From Erythrobacter sp. (GTDB taxonomy: Bacteria > Pseudomonadota > Alphaproteobacteria > Sphingomonadales > Sphingomonadaceae): a stretch of DNA of 64,000 nucleotides. Under the pieces are notes generated by a model. That model searched no databases. It saw nothing but the letters and a program-made list of their open reading frames with translations, and was not told the DNA's origin. The stretch covers positions 1 to 64,000 of the forward strand of contig DAICXZ010000005.1 in assembly GCA_027311945.1 (NCBI GenBank), in the 5' to 3' direction. The stretch's first letter is position 1. Every line of letters begins with the position of its first letter. Shown piece after piece: positions 24,236 through 33,530 of the stretch. A program made the position numbers and the translations under genes.

Positions 24236-24645
24236 GCGGCGTCCTTCGACATACGCAGAATCTCGTCCCATTCCTTAACCGTCAGCTCGGCCACCGACAG
24301 GCGGCCAAGCCGCACCAGTTCGATTCCCTCAAGCGCGGGATTGGCCTTGATCGCCTTCAGCGTCACCGGGCTCGGCACCGGCTCGACCGGCTTGAACTTC
24401 ACCGTGGGCCACTTGCCTTCGGGATCGGTCGGATCGATCAGGCCGTCCTCGCTCACCTCGGCAATGCCAACAATCTCCAAACCCTTGTTCGAATGGTAGA
24501 AAAAGGCGAGATCACCCTTCTGCATCGTGCGCAGGTTGTTGGCGGCGCGGTGGTTGCGAACCCCGTCCCAGACCGTTTCACCATCGCGCAAGAGGTCGTC
24601 CCACGCGTATTTGAACGGTTCGGATTTGATCAGCCAGCGATGCAA
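24232..24645 (-). CDS. EVE domain-containing protein
   Basis: This 137-residue EVE (PUA-like) protein shows HRWLIKSEPFKYAWDDLL near the N-terminus, then VWDGVRNHRAANNLRTMQKG and FYHSNKGLEIVGIAEV, the typical domain core. EVE domains bind modified bases in nucleic acids; the cellular role of these stand-alone forms is poorly defined. The start is TTG 24645, because AAGGAGGG lies 6-7 bases upstream and homology begins there; the ATG at 24669 lies before that ribosome-binding site. Its stop codon overlaps that of the convergent ThDP enzyme gene in a CTAG tetramer. Confidence 0.87.
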   Translation of the reverse strand: MHRWLIKSEPFKYAWDDLLRDGETVWDGVRNHRAANNLRTMQKGDLAFFYHSNKGLEIVGIAEVSEDGLIDPTDPEGKWPTVKFKPVEPVPSPVTLKAIKANPALEGIELVRLGRLSVAELTVKEWDEILRMSKDAA

Positions 24646-24770
24646 AATTAGCCCTCCTTCTTCTGCCACCGGGCCTAGACGGTTGACTGCGTGTGCGCAA
24701 TTAACGGGATATTGATTGTGTGGCGCGACAAACAGTGATGAAATTCAAGGTCCGTCGATAAGAGCTGCCT

Positions 24771-26462
24771 ATGAAACAGGACAACGTAAAAACCCCGTCG
24801 GATGGCCGCCGTGGCAAGGCAGACCATGACGTTGTAGCGCTTGGCATCGTCACGGCGGCGATCATCCTGTTCGTCGGCGCCGGCGGCAACCTGATGCCGA
24901 AGATCGTCCACTCCTGGATGACCGACAGCTATTCGCCCGACATCCTGCTTTCCAACGCCGTCCTGCTCAACATCGCCTTGGTGATCTTTGGCTGGCGGCG
25001 ATACAACGACCTCAACAAGGAAGTGCGCGAAAGGCGGCTTGCCGAACAGCGCGCGCAGCAACTGGCCGAAATCGATCCGCTCACCGGCAGCCTGAACCGG
25101 CGCGCCGGGCTACCTGCCATTGACCGGCTGCTGTCCGAAGCTGCCGCCAACGGAAACGAGGTGGCAGTGATGGTGCTCGATCTCGACAACTTCAAGCAGG
25201 TCAACGATCTCAAGGGCCATCAGCTTGGCGACCGCGTGCTGCAGTGCGTTGCCGAACGGCTCGATACGGCGCTGCCTGACAGCAGTATCATGATCCGCAT
25301 GGGGGGCGATGAATTTGCCTGCGCCATGGCCTACAGCAGCAAGGCCAGCGAAACCGTCGAGAAGGTCGCCGCAAGCATTATCGAGCTGGTCAAAATGCCG
25401 ATCAGGCACGAGGGCCTCGAAGCCGAGGTCAGCACCTCGCTCGGCATTGCGTCAACAGCCGATAGCGAGGCCGAGGCGGCGGACCATACGGCCGAAGCCC
25501 TCATCCACTGCGCCGACATCGCGATGTATCAGGCCAAGAAGCGCGGACGAAACCGGTTCTTCTGGTTCGAAAGTGCGATGGAGAGTGAATTCCGTCTGCG
25601 CAACGAGCTTGAAGGTGCCATCCGCCGCGGTATCGCTCAGGGGGAATTCCTGCCTTATTACGAGCAACAGATCGACATCATGACCGGCGAACTGGTCGGC
25701 TTCGAGATGCTGGCGCGCTGGAAATCGCCGCAGTATGGCCTCGTCAATCCGGACGTGTTCATTCCCGTCGCCGAGGAATGCGAGCTGATTTCCGACCTTT
25801 CCGAATCGCTTATCCGTCAGGCTCTGCGCGACGCTCAGGACTGGGCCCCGCACCTGACGTTGTCGGTGAACATCTCGCCCATCCAGCTGCGCGATCCTTC
25901 CTTCGCGCAGAAGCTGCTGAACATGTTGATTGAGACCGGCTTCCCGCCGACCCGGCTCGAAGTCGAGATTACCGAGACCTCGCTGCACGAAAACGTCGCT
26001 GCCGTCCGCGCGATTGCCGAAAGTCTGAAGAACCAGGGCATCAAGATAAGCCTCGATGATTTCGGCACCGGCTATGCAAGCCTTGCCCAACTACGCAACC
26101 TGCCGTTCGACCGCCTGAAGATCGACCGCAGCTTCGTGGCCGAGCTGAGCAACAGCACCAAGGGCAGCGAACTGGTGGAGGCGATCGTCTCGCTCGGCCA
26201 TGGGATGGACCTGCCGATAACCGCCGAAGGGATCGAAACGCCTAAAGTGCTTGAGGCGCTCAGGAAATTCGGCCAGCTCAAGGGTCAGGGCTATCTCTAT
26301 GGCCGCCCCGAGGACGCAGCCGCAACGCGCGAAAGGCTGGCGCGCGGCGGGCTGCCCAAGTGCTCCGCAGGTGCGGTTCCGGCAAGCGAGCTGTCCGCAT
26401 CTTCTGCCAAGAATCCGGGCACTACGCCCCCGCTTCATCTCGCAGGTCGCCTGGCCAGCTGA
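24771..26462 (+). CDS. GGDEF-EAL cyclic-di-GMP turnover protein
   Basis: This 563-residue inner-membrane protein has two N-terminal helices (LGIVTAAIILFVGAGGN and AVLLNIALVIFGW), a short linker, a GGDEF domain with an intact RMGGDEFACA active site (about residue 183), and an EAL domain. The EAL signature reads GFEMLARW, EML instead of EAL, while metal-binding and catalytic residues in VEITETSL, LDDFGTGYASLAQL and AEGIE are present. Both synthesis and hydrolysis of c-di-GMP are therefore possible. No partner sensor gene is adjacent. The C-terminal 50 residues beyond the EAL domain are low-complexity. Confidence 0.9.
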   Translation: MKQDNVKTPSDGRRGKADHDVVALGIVTAAIILFVGAGGNLMPKIVHSWMTDSYSPDILLSNAVLLNIALVIFGWRRYNDLNKEVRERRLAEQRAQQLAEIDPLTGSLNRRAGLPAIDRLLSEAAANGNEVAVMVLDLDNFKQVNDLKGHQLGDRVLQCVAERLDTALPDSSIMIRMGGDEFACAMAYSSKASETVEKVAASIIELVKMPIRHEGLEAEVSTSLGIASTADSEAEAADHTAEALIHCADIAMYQAKKRGRNRFFWFESAMESEFRLRNELEGAIRRGIAQGEFLPYYEQQIDIMTGELVGFEMLARWKSPQYGLVNPDVFIPVAEECELISDLSESLIRQALRDAQDWAPHLTLSVNISPIQLRDPSFAQKLLNMLIETGFPPTRLEVEITETSLHENVAAVRAIAESLKNQGIKISLDDFGTGYASLAQLRNLPFDRLKIDRSFVAELSNSTKGSELVEAIVSLGHGMDLPITAEGIETPKVLEALRKFGQLKGQGYLYGRPEDAAATRERLARGGLPKCSAGAVPASELSASSAKNPGTTPPLHLAGRLAS

Positions 26463-26521
26463 ATGGCTTCCCGGCCCCGCAGCCATTGCCACCGGGCGGC
26501 GCGCGCCCTACTTGGCGGGGC

Positions 26522-27331
26522 ATGCGCGTAGAGTTCACCAAGATGCATGGGCTGGGCAACGATTTCGTGGTCATCGACGACCGCTCCGATCGCCTGCCCG
26601 CCTTCACGCCCGAGCGCGTACGTCAGCTGGCCGACCGCCATATCGGGATTGGCTGCGACCAGTTCATTCTGCTCAAGCCGAGCACCAGCGCCAGCTGCCG
26701 CATGGTCATCCACAATGCCGATGGCGGCGAGGTCGAAGCCTGCGGCAATGCCAGCCGAGCGGTCGGCCTGCTGCTGGGCGAACCAGCCACGCTGGAGACG
26801 CTTGGCGGCACGATTGCCACCCGTCCCGATAGCGCCGGGATCAGCGTCGACATGGGCGAGCCGCGTTTCGGCTGGGAGCAGATCCCGCTCGCCTATGCGA
26901 TGGACACGCTGGCCATGCCGCTCGGCTGGGATGAGCTGGAGCGGCCCGTAGCGGTAAACGTCGGCAATCCGCATGCGATCTTCTTCGTGCCCGATTGCGA
27001 TGCAGTGCCGCTCGACGCGCTTGGCCCACAGATCGAACACGATGCCGTCTTCCCCGAGCGAGTGAACGTCAACGTGGCGACCATTGTGGACCGCGAAACG
27101 ATCCGTCTGCGCGTGTGGGAGCGCGGAGTGGGCCTCACCCGCGCCTGCGGCACCGGCGCCTGCGCCACGGCCATTGCAGCGATGCGGCGCGGCCTGACCG
27201 GGCGCGAGGTGACGGTCATGCTCCCCGGCGGTCCGCTGCGGATCGGCTGGGGCGAGGATAACCGCATCACCATGACCGGCCCCGCCACCGTCAGCTTCTG
27301 CGGCAGCTTTGCCTGGGACGACTTCAGTTGA
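26522..27331 (+). CDS. dapF: Diaminopimelate epimerase
   Basis: This 269-residue PLP-independent epimerase converts LL- to meso-diaminopimelate for lysine and peptidoglycan synthesis. It begins MRVEFTKMHGLGNDFVVID, and the two catalytic cysteines lie in NADGGEVEACGNASRAV (about residue 75) and GLTRACGTGACATA (about residue 220). The start is ATG 26522; upstream codons in the track ORF belong to the 3' end of the GGDEF-EAL gene. Its stop overlaps the TTG start of the next gene, opening the dapF-mtaB-ftsY run. Confidence 0.95.
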   Translation: MRVEFTKMHGLGNDFVVIDDRSDRLPAFTPERVRQLADRHIGIGCDQFILLKPSTSASCRMVIHNADGGEVEACGNASRAVGLLLGEPATLETLGGTIATRPDSAGISVDMGEPRFGWEQIPLAYAMDTLAMPLGWDELERPVAVNVGNPHAIFFVPDCDAVPLDALGPQIEHDAVFPERVNVNVATIVDRETIRLRVWERGVGLTRACGTGACATAIAAMRRGLTGREVTVMLPGGPLRIGWGEDNRITMTGPATVSFCGSFAWDDFS

Positions 27332-28533
27332 ACCCAGCGCCTGAAGTTGTTTCTCCCGAGGTTATTTCTCTGGGTTGCCGCCTCAACATCGCCGAAAGCG
27401 AGCGTATCCGCGCGCTGGTGGCTGGCGAAGGCAATCTGGTGGTGGTCAATTCCTGTGCTGTCACCTCCGAGGCCGTGCGCCAGACCCGGCAGGCGATCCG
27501 CCGCGCGCGCCGCGCCAACCCCGATGCGCGCCTGCTCGTCACCGGCTGCGCCGCCGATATCGAGCGCCAGCAGCTCGCCGCCATGCCGGAGGTCGACGGC
27601 CTGATCGCCAATGCCGACAAGCTCGACGCACGCGCCTGGAACGTTCCCGAGCCGGGGCGCACCCCGCCGCTTCAACGCACCCGCGCCTTTATCGCCGTGC
27701 AGAACGGGTGTGACCATTCCTGCACCTTCTGTGTCATCCCGCAGGGGCGCGGCGCGAGCCGCTCGCTGAGCGTGGCCGAGGTGCTGATGGAAGTGGAGGC
27801 ACACCTCGATCAGGGCGCGCCCGAGGTGGTGCTGACCGGGGTCGACCTCACCAGCTGGGGGCATGACCTGCCCCAAAATCATCAGGGCTCTCCCGCACTC
27901 GGCACGCTGGTTAGCGCGCTGCTCGACGCTTTCCCCCAGCTACCACGGCTGCGCCTGTCCTCGCTTGACGGGATCGAGATCGACGCCGCGCTGTTCGACC
28001 TCATCGCACACGAGCCCCGCGTGATGCCGCATGTCCACCTGTCGTTGCAGCACGGCGCGGACCTCATCCTCAAGCGCATGAAGCGCCGCCACAGCCGCGC
28101 CCAAGCGCTCGATCTCGTGGCCCGGCTCAAGGCGGCACGGCCTGAAATCGCCGTGGGTGCCGACATTATCGCCGGGTTTCCGACCGAGACCGAGGCGCAC
28201 CACGCCGACAACCTTTCGATCATCGCCGAGCTGCCGGTCGTGCATGGCCACGTGTTTCCCTATTCGCCCCGCCCCGGCACCCCGGCGGCGCAGATGCCGC
28301 AGGTGGACAAGAGCGTGATCCGCCAGCGCGCGGCAGAGCTGCGCGATGCTGTCGCCAAAACCCGCGCGGCGTGGCTCGAAAGCCTTGTGGGCGAACGGCT
28401 ATCCGTGCTTACCGAAAGGGATGGCACCGGCTATGCTGGCAACTTCGCACGGGTGCAGCTGCCCCACGGCACCGCGCCCGGCACAATCATCGCCCTAACT
28501 CCCACCCAAGTGACAGAAGGCCTGCTCGTTTGA
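27328..28533 (+). CDS. mtaB: MtaB-type tRNA t6A37 methylthiotransferase (radical SAM)
   Basis: This 401-residue protein has an N-terminal UPF0004 domain with three cysteines (SLGCRLNIAES, NSCAVTSEA, TGCAADIE) for an auxiliary iron-sulfur cluster, and a radical-SAM motif CDHSCTFCVIPQGRGASRS. The C-terminal part is TRAM-like. The pattern fits MtaB, which converts t6A to ms2t6A at position 37 of tRNAs, rather than MiaB or RimO. Translation apparently starts at TTG 27328, forming a TTGA overlap with the dapF stop. A similar overlap joins it to ftsY. Confidence 0.9.
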   Translation: MNPAPEVVSPEVISLGCRLNIAESERIRALVAGEGNLVVVNSCAVTSEAVRQTRQAIRRARRANPDARLLVTGCAADIERQQLAAMPEVDGLIANADKLDARAWNVPEPGRTPPLQRTRAFIAVQNGCDHSCTFCVIPQGRGASRSLSVAEVLMEVEAHLDQGAPEVVLTGVDLTSWGHDLPQNHQGSPALGTLVSALLDAFPQLPRLRLSSLDGIEIDAALFDLIAHEPRVMPHVHLSLQHGADLILKRMKRRHSRAQALDLVARLKAARPEIAVGADIIAGFPTETEAHHADNLSIIAELPVVHGHVFPYSPRPGTPAAQMPQVDKSVIRQRAAELRDAVAKTRAAWLESLVGERLSVLTERDGTGYAGNFARVQLPHGTAPGTIIALTPTQVTEGLLV

Positions 28534-29459
28534 CCGATAGCGCTCCGTCCTGGACGCAGAAGCTGTTTGGCGGCTTCCGCAAGACCTCCGAACGCCTTGC
28601 CGACAACCTCACCGGCGTGGTCGGCTCGGCCACGCTCGACGATGTCACGCTCGACGATGTCGAGGATGCCCTGATCCTGTCAGATCTCGGGCCATCAGCT
28701 GCCGCGCGCATTCGCGCCAAGCTGGCGGAGAAACGCTTCGGCCTCACCATCACCGAGCAGGAGCTGAAGGAGGCGGTGGCCGAAGAGATCGCAGCGATCC
28801 TGCGCCCCGTCGCCAAGCCGCTGGAAATCACGGCCTTCCCGCGTCCGCAGGTGATCCTCGTGATCGGGGTCAACGGCTCGGGCAAGACGACCACCATCGC
28901 CAAGCTCGCGCACTGGTTTCAGGAAGACGACTACGGCGTGCTGCTGGCTGCGGGCGACACTTTTCGCGCTGCTGCCATCGGCCAGCTGAAGGTCTGGGCC
29001 GAGCGGATCGGCGCGCCGATCATCACCGGCCCCGAAGGGGGCGACCCGGCCTCGATCGTGTTCGACGCGGTGAAGCAGGCGACCGACACCGGGATCGACG
29101 CGCTGGTGGTCGACACCGCCGGCCGCCTCCAGAACAAGCGCGAGCTGATGGACGAACTGGCCAAGATCCGCCGTGTGCTGGGCCGCCTCAACCCCGAGGC
29201 CCCGCACGACGTGGTGCTGGTGCTCGATGCCACCAACGGCCAGAACGCGCTGTCGCAGATCGAGATTTTCAAGGAGGTGGCGGGCGTCACCGGCCTGATC
29301 ATGACCAAGCTTGATGGCACCGCGCGCGGCGGAGTGCTGGTGGCGGCGGCGGAGCAATATGGCTTGCCGATCCATGCCATCGGCGTGGGCGAGAAACTGG
29401 ACGATCTGCGCCCGTTCGACCCCGATCTGGTCGCGCGCGTGATTGCCGGGGTGGCTTGA
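28530..29459 (+). CDS. ftsY: Signal recognition particle receptor FtsY
   Basis: This 309-residue SRP GTPase receptor has the N domain at the start (SAPSWTQKLFGGFRKTSERL) and an NG GTPase domain. G1 is GVNGSGKTTTIAKLA, then GDTFRAAAIGQL, G3 DTAGRLQNK, G4 TKLDGTARGG and the closing GVGEKLDDLRPFDP. It guides ribosome-SRP complexes to SecYEG. The start is TTG 28530, overlapping the mtaB TGA stop as TTGA; the ORF track start lies within mtaB. The acidic A domain is short, as in many alphaproteobacteria. The matching SRP RNA is at 62.2 kb. Confidence 0.95.
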   Translation: MTDSAPSWTQKLFGGFRKTSERLADNLTGVVGSATLDDVTLDDVEDALILSDLGPSAAARIRAKLAEKRFGLTITEQELKEAVAEEIAAILRPVAKPLEITAFPRPQVILVIGVNGSGKTTTIAKLAHWFQEDDYGVLLAAGDTFRAAAIGQLKVWAERIGAPIITGPEGGDPASIVFDAVKQATDTGIDALVVDTAGRLQNKRELMDELAKIRRVLGRLNPEAPHDVVLVLDATNGQNALSQIEIFKEVAGVTGLIMTKLDGTARGGVLVAAAEQYGLPIHAIGVGEKLDDLRPFDPDLVARVIAGVA

Positions 29460-29480
29460 GGCCTGCAGTCTTATACAACC

Positions 29481-29572
29481 CCGCTCATCCTGAGCTTGTC
29501 GAAGGATCGTTCTTTCTTCAAGCACCACGGCCCGAAACAAGGACGGCCCTTCGACAAGCTCAGGGCGAGCGG
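29481..29572. repeat. REP-like inverted repeat (CTGAGCTTGTCGAAGG family) between ftsY and yciB
   Basis: Arms CCGCTCATCCTGAGCTTGTC (continuing GAAGG) and, inverted, CCTTCGACAAGCTCAGGGCG (continuing AGCGG) are separated by about 37 bases. This inverted repeat is of a type scattered through many proteobacterial genomes. It fills most of the 133-base ftsY-yciB gap and could also terminate or stabilise the ftsY transcript. A single arm of the same family occurs near 47754. Confidence 0.75.
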
Positions 29573-29592
29573 ATTGGGATACAATTGTTCAG

Positions 29593-30246
29593 ATGACCAC
29601 CGAAGCCATCAAGAAAAAACCCGCCAGCGGCTGGCTCAACGTCGCGGTCGACTACGGCCCGCTGCTGGTGTTCTTCCTCGCCTACAAATGGTTCTCGCCC
29701 GATGGCGAAGGTGAGGACGCGGCGGGCGAGATCCTCGCCGTGGTCAAGGGCACCGGAGCCTTCATCGTCGCCTCGCTGGTGGCGCTGGCGGTGAGCAAGC
29801 TGCGGCTCGGCAAGATCAGCCCGATGCTGTGGCTCTCGACCGTTCTGATCGTCGGCTTCGGCGCGCTGACGATCTACTTTCAGGACGAACGCTTCATCGA
29901 GTGGAAGCCGACCGTGATCTATCTCGGATTCGGCGTAATGCTGCTTGGCGGCTGGCTCAAGGGCAAGGCGCTGCTCAAGGTGCTGCTGGAAACCGCCTTC
30001 GAAGGTTTGACCGACGAAGGCTGGCTCAAGCTCAGCCGCAACTGGGGCGTGTTCTTCCTGGTCCTCGCCGTGCTCAACACAGTGCTGATTTACACGCTGA
30101 GCTTCGAGAGCTGGCTGGCGGCGAAGTTGTGGTTGTTCATGCCGCTGTCGTTCCTGTTCACCTTCACCCAGATCCCGATGCTGCTGAAGCACGGGCTGTC
30201 GCTGGGGGATGAAGAAGAAGTCGTGCAGAACCCGCCGCACGACTGA
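29593..30246 (+). CDS. yciB: Inner-membrane septation protein A family (YciB/IspZ)
   Basis: This 217-residue protein with five to six membrane helices shows family features VDYGPLLVFFLAYKW near the N-terminus and TVLIVGFGALTIYFQDERFI, FIEWKPTVIYLGFGVMLL and LNTVLIYTLSFESW further in. YciB proteins affect cell envelope synthesis and division in enterobacteria. Placement directly after ftsY is common in alphaproteobacteria. The palindromic repeat upstream separates it from the dapF-mtaB-ftsY run, so it may have its own promoter. Confidence 0.9.
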   Translation: MTTEAIKKKPASGWLNVAVDYGPLLVFFLAYKWFSPDGEGEDAAGEILAVVKGTGAFIVASLVALAVSKLRLGKISPMLWLSTVLIVGFGALTIYFQDERFIEWKPTVIYLGFGVMLLGGWLKGKALLKVLLETAFEGLTDEGWLKLSRNWGVFFLVLAVLNTVLIYTLSFESWLAAKLWLFMPLSFLFTFTQIPMLLKHGLSLGDEEEVVQNPPHD

Positions 30247-30444
30247 GCTTTCCTACAGACACTGCGATGTGCTTGGCGGGGGGTGTGATTATCCCCCTCG
30301 CCCTCCTCTGCTGCCGCGCAAATCCCGCACAGGTGTCAACTTCGTCGCAAGCGCGCGAAGCTCAGCGTTTCTGCGGAAAATCGCGCCCTTCGAGCGCAGA
30401 CAGGGTGTCAACTTTGTCAACCAACCGCGCCGCGCTGGCGCGGG

Positions 30445-32337
30445 CTAGATTTCGACCTGGCTACCCAGTTCAACCACACGGTTCGTCGGCAAGCCGAAGA
30501 ACTCCATCGCGGTGGTCGAGTTGCGCATCATCCAGGAGAACAGCTTTTCTCGCCAGACCATCATCCCGGGCTTGTCGGCCGACAGCAGCGTCTGCCGAGA
30601 GAGGAAGAAGCTCGTCTTCATCATGTCGAACGGACCACCGCAAATCCGATGGTTGTCGAGCACTTGCGGAATATTGGTCTCTTCCATGAAGCCATAGTGC
30701 AACGTGACGCGATAGAAACCATCGCCCAGTTCCATCACGTCGACCCTCGCATCGGGGTCGACATAGGGCGTGTCGGCAATTCTCACCGTCAACACCACCA
30801 CGCGGTCATGCAGCACCTTGTTGTGCTTGATGTTGTGCAGCAGCGCCGAGGGCGTACCCGCCGTCGCCGAATCGAGGAAGATCGCCGTGCCTTCCACCCG
30901 CGCCGTGCTCGACCGGGCGGACTTGGCGAAGATGTCGAGCGGGAGCGAGAACTCGCTCATCCGATCGCGCATCAGCTTTCGTCCCTTCGACCAGGTGGTG
31001 AGCAAGGTGAAAGCGATGCCGCCGATCATGAGCGGGAACCAGCCACCATCGCCGAACTTGGTGAGGTTGGCCACGAAGTAGGCCCCGTCGACCAGCAGGA
31101 ACACCGCCACAACCGGCGCTGCCAGCCACCACTTCCATTTCCACACGCTGACGAACAGCACCGCCATCAGCAGCGTGTCGATCGTCATCGCGCCGGTCAC
31201 TGCAATGCCATAGGCGCTCGCGAGGTTGGACGATTTCTGGAAGAACAGCACCAGCAGGATCACCGCCACCATCAGCGCCCAGTTAATCACCGGGATATAG
31301 ATCTGGCCGTGATGCTCGTCGCTGGTGTGGCGGATCGACAGGCGCGGTACGAAGCCGAGCTGGATCGCCTGATGGGTGATCGAGAAGGCCCCGGAGATCA
31401 CCGCCTGGCTGGCAATGAAGGTGGCGCAGGTGGCGAGGATCACCAGCGGCAGGCGATAGGCCTCGGGGGCAAGGTAGAAGAACGGGTTGAGGATCGCATC
31501 CTCGGCCGCCGCATCGCCCAGCCCGATGATCATCGCGCCCTGCCCGAAGTAGTTGAGCAGCAGGCACGGCATCACAAAGCCGAACCACGACAGCCGCATC
31601 GGCCCGCGTCCGAAGTGGCCCATGTCGGAATAGAGCGCCTCGGCACCCGTCACCGCCAGCACCACCGAGCCCAGCGCAAGGAAGGCGAACCACTTGTCGG
31701 TGAGGAAGAACTGGTAGGCATACCAGGGATTGAGCGCCCACAGGATCTGCGGGCTCTGGACGATGTACCAGATGCCCAGCCCCGCCAGCACCAGGAAATA
31801 GAGCCCCATCACCGGCGCGAACATCGCGCCGACTTTGGCCGTGCCCCGCTTCTGCAACACGAACAGCGCGATCAGCAGGATCAGCGCGATCGGGATAACC
31901 AGGTCGTCAAGCCGGCTGTCGACTACGGTCAGACCCTCGACCGCCGAGAGCACCGAGATCGCCGGGGTGATCATCGAATCGCCGTAGAACAGCGCCGTCG
32001 CCGCCACGCCGAGCATTACCACCAGCCAGCTGTGCTTCGACTTGCCGACATGGCGCGACAATAGCGCCACCAGCGCCAGCGAGCCGCCCTCGCCCTTGTT
32101 GTCGGCGCGCATCAGGATGGTGACGTATTGCAGCGATACCACGATCGTCATCGACCAGAAGATAAGGCTGAGCACACCGAAGATGTGCATGTCGTCGATG
32201 GGCAGATGATGCGCACCGCGGAACGTTTCGCGGAACGCGTAGAGCGGCGACGTGCCGATATCGCCGAACACGATGCCCACGGCACCGACGGCGAGTTTCA
32301 GCTTGGCACTGGTGCGGTCGGACCCGGCTACGCTCAT
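30445..32337 (-). CDS. kup: KUP-family potassium uptake protein
   Basis: This 630-residue transporter opens [20 protein letters not shown], the conserved first helix of Kup, followed by eleven more hydrophobic helices and a cytoplasmic C-terminal domain ending VELGSQVEI. It imports K+ with protons, mainly at low external K+ or acid pH. It stands alone and converges on yciB. The stop codon overlaps a GC-rich hairpin (CCGCGCC...GGCGCGG) that may terminate the message. Confidence 0.93.
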   Translation of the reverse strand: MSVAGSDRTSAKLKLAVGAVGIVFGDIGTSPLYAFRETFRGAHHLPIDDMHIFGVLSLIFWSMTIVVSLQYVTILMRADNKGEGGSLALVALLSRHVGKSKHSWLVVMLGVAATALFYGDSMITPAISVLSAVEGLTVVDSRLDDLVIPIALILLIALFVLQKRGTAKVGAMFAPVMGLYFLVLAGLGIWYIVQSPQILWALNPWYAYQFFLTDKWFAFLALGSVVLAVTGAEALYSDMGHFGRGPMRLSWFGFVMPCLLLNYFGQGAMIIGLGDAAAEDAILNPFFYLAPEAYRLPLVILATCATFIASQAVISGAFSITHQAIQLGFVPRLSIRHTSDEHHGQIYIPVINWALMVAVILLVLFFQKSSNLASAYGIAVTGAMTIDTLLMAVLFVSVWKWKWWLAAPVVAVFLLVDGAYFVANLTKFGDGGWFPLMIGGIAFTLLTTWSKGRKLMRDRMSEFSLPLDIFAKSARSSTARVEGTAIFLDSATAGTPSALLHNIKHNKVLHDRVVVLTVRIADTPYVDPDARVDVMELGDGFYRVTLHYGFMEETNIPQVLDNHRICGGPFDMMKTSFFLSRQTLLSADKPGMMVWREKLFSWMMRNSTTAMEFFGLPTNRVVELGSQVEI

Positions 32338-32430
32338 CGAGGATTTCGACTCATGTCGCTTGTGTGCAATTGCGAAGCGCGCCGCTTAGCAGTGTGGCAA
32401 ACCCGGTGCAATCGCGGGCAGACCATGTGT

Positions 32431-33117
32431 CTACTGCCCGGACGGATCAGGAGAATCGCCCGGCGCAGGCCCGTTGCCCTCTTCCATCTGCGATACGGCG
32501 GCCAGCATCGCATCGAGCCGCTCCAGCTGCTGCGCGACAATTTCGCGCCCGGTTGCCCCTTCGGGGGCAGCGGCGAGCGAATCGGCCCAGACCTGCCGCG
32601 CCTCAAGCAACCGCCCCTGCCGGATCAGCGCCACGCCGAGAAAGTAATTCGGCGCGAGGTGCCGGGGCTTCAGCTCGGCGGCCTGCCGGTAGGCGAAAAG
32701 CGCGGGCACGGTGAGAACGCCGTCGGCATGTTCGACCAGCGCATTGCCCTCGGCAATCCAGGCCTCGAAATCCTGCGGGTTCTTGCGCGTGACCGAGGCC
32801 AGCAACTGCGCCGCCTGCTGATAGCGCCCTTCACGCGCCATAGCATCAGCGGTGACGATGAAGTCGGCGCGCGAGCGTTCGTCGCTTGCCAGCAGTTCGC
32901 GGCGCACCTCGACCACGTCGAACAGCGGCGCGGCCCGGTTCTCACCCGCCGCCTTGGGGGCGCTGGGCATGCCGGGGCTGGCCTGAAGCGAGTAGCCCGC
33001 CAACCCGACCGCCAGCGCGGCCAGCAGGCTCGACCACAGGGTTTTCTCGAGCTTGAACAGGAAAACCGCGGCGACAAAGGCCAGCGCGGCAATTGCAATG
33101 ACGATCAGCCAGGTCAC
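32431..33117 (-). CDS. ccmI: Cytochrome c biogenesis TPR protein CcmI
   Basis: About 228 residues, starting at GTG 33117 that overlaps the ccmH stop as GTGA. Two N-terminal membrane helices (LIVIAIAALAFVAAVFLF and LLAALAVGLAGYSL) precede a periplasmic domain with TPR units (EGRYQQAAQLLASVTRKNPQ, PNYFLGVALIRQGRLLEARQ). CcmI presents apocytochrome c to the CcmFH heme lyase. It is the last gene of the ccmCDEFGHI operon. The 310-residue ORF in the track includes out-of-frame ccmH sequence. Confidence 0.87.
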   Translation of the reverse strand: MTWLIVIAIAALAFVAAVFLFKLEKTLWSSLLAALAVGLAGYSLQASPGMPSAPKAAGENRAAPLFDVVEVRRELLASDERSRADFIVTADAMAREGRYQQAAQLLASVTRKNPQDFEAWIAEGNALVEHADGVLTVPALFAYRQAAELKPRHLAPNYFLGVALIRQGRLLEARQVWADSLAAAPEGATGREIVAQQLERLDAMLAAVSQMEEGNGPAPGDSPDPSGQ

Positions 33118-33530
33118 TTGCGAGCCCTCATCCGCCGGGCAATGGCAAAGCCCGCCACCAGCACCACGATGACAGGGATCGCAAACAGCGGCCAGGTGGA
33201 GCTGCTCAGATGCGGCTTGTAGCTGACATAGTCGCCATAACGCGACACCAGCCATGCGCGGACCGCTTCCGGTTCTTCCCCGGCGGCAATGCGGGTGCGG
33301 ACCTGATGGCGCATATCGCCCGCCATCGGTGCATCGCTGTCGGCAATCGACTGGCTCTGGCACTTGAGGCAGCGCAGCGTGATCATCAGGTCCTGCGCCT
33401 TGGCTTCGAGTGCGGGATCGGCGAGCTGCTGATAGGCATAGGGCGCGGGCGGCAGGCTATCCTGCCCCAGCACCGGCACGGCAAGCGGCAGCGCGAGGAT
33501 CAGCGCGAGAAGAGCAACCAGCCGCCTCAT
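33114..33530 (-). CDS. ccmH: Cytochrome c maturation thiol-oxidoreductase CcmH/CcmL
   Basis: This 138-residue protein has a signal peptide, the redox motif RCLKCQSQSIADSDA and a C-terminal membrane helix (FAIPVIVVLVAGFAIARRM). It reduces the apocytochrome CXXCH disulfide before heme attachment. The domain corresponds to the N-terminal half of E. coli CcmH, with the TPR half encoded separately as ccmI next door. Start and stop both overlap neighbouring genes. Confidence 0.92.
   Translation of the reverse strand: MRRLVALLALILALPLAVPVLGQDSLPPAPYAYQQLADPALEAKAQDLMITLRCLKCQSQSIADSDAPMAGDMRHQVRTRIAAGEEPEAVRAWLVSRYGDYVSYKPHLSSSTWPLFAIPVIVVLVAGFAIARRMRARK

Noticed and set aside
30649-32064. 471-aa + strand ORF opposite kup
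   Set aside because: Antisense shadow of kup; the composition (runs of H, R, E, Q) mirrors the codon periodicity of the real gene.
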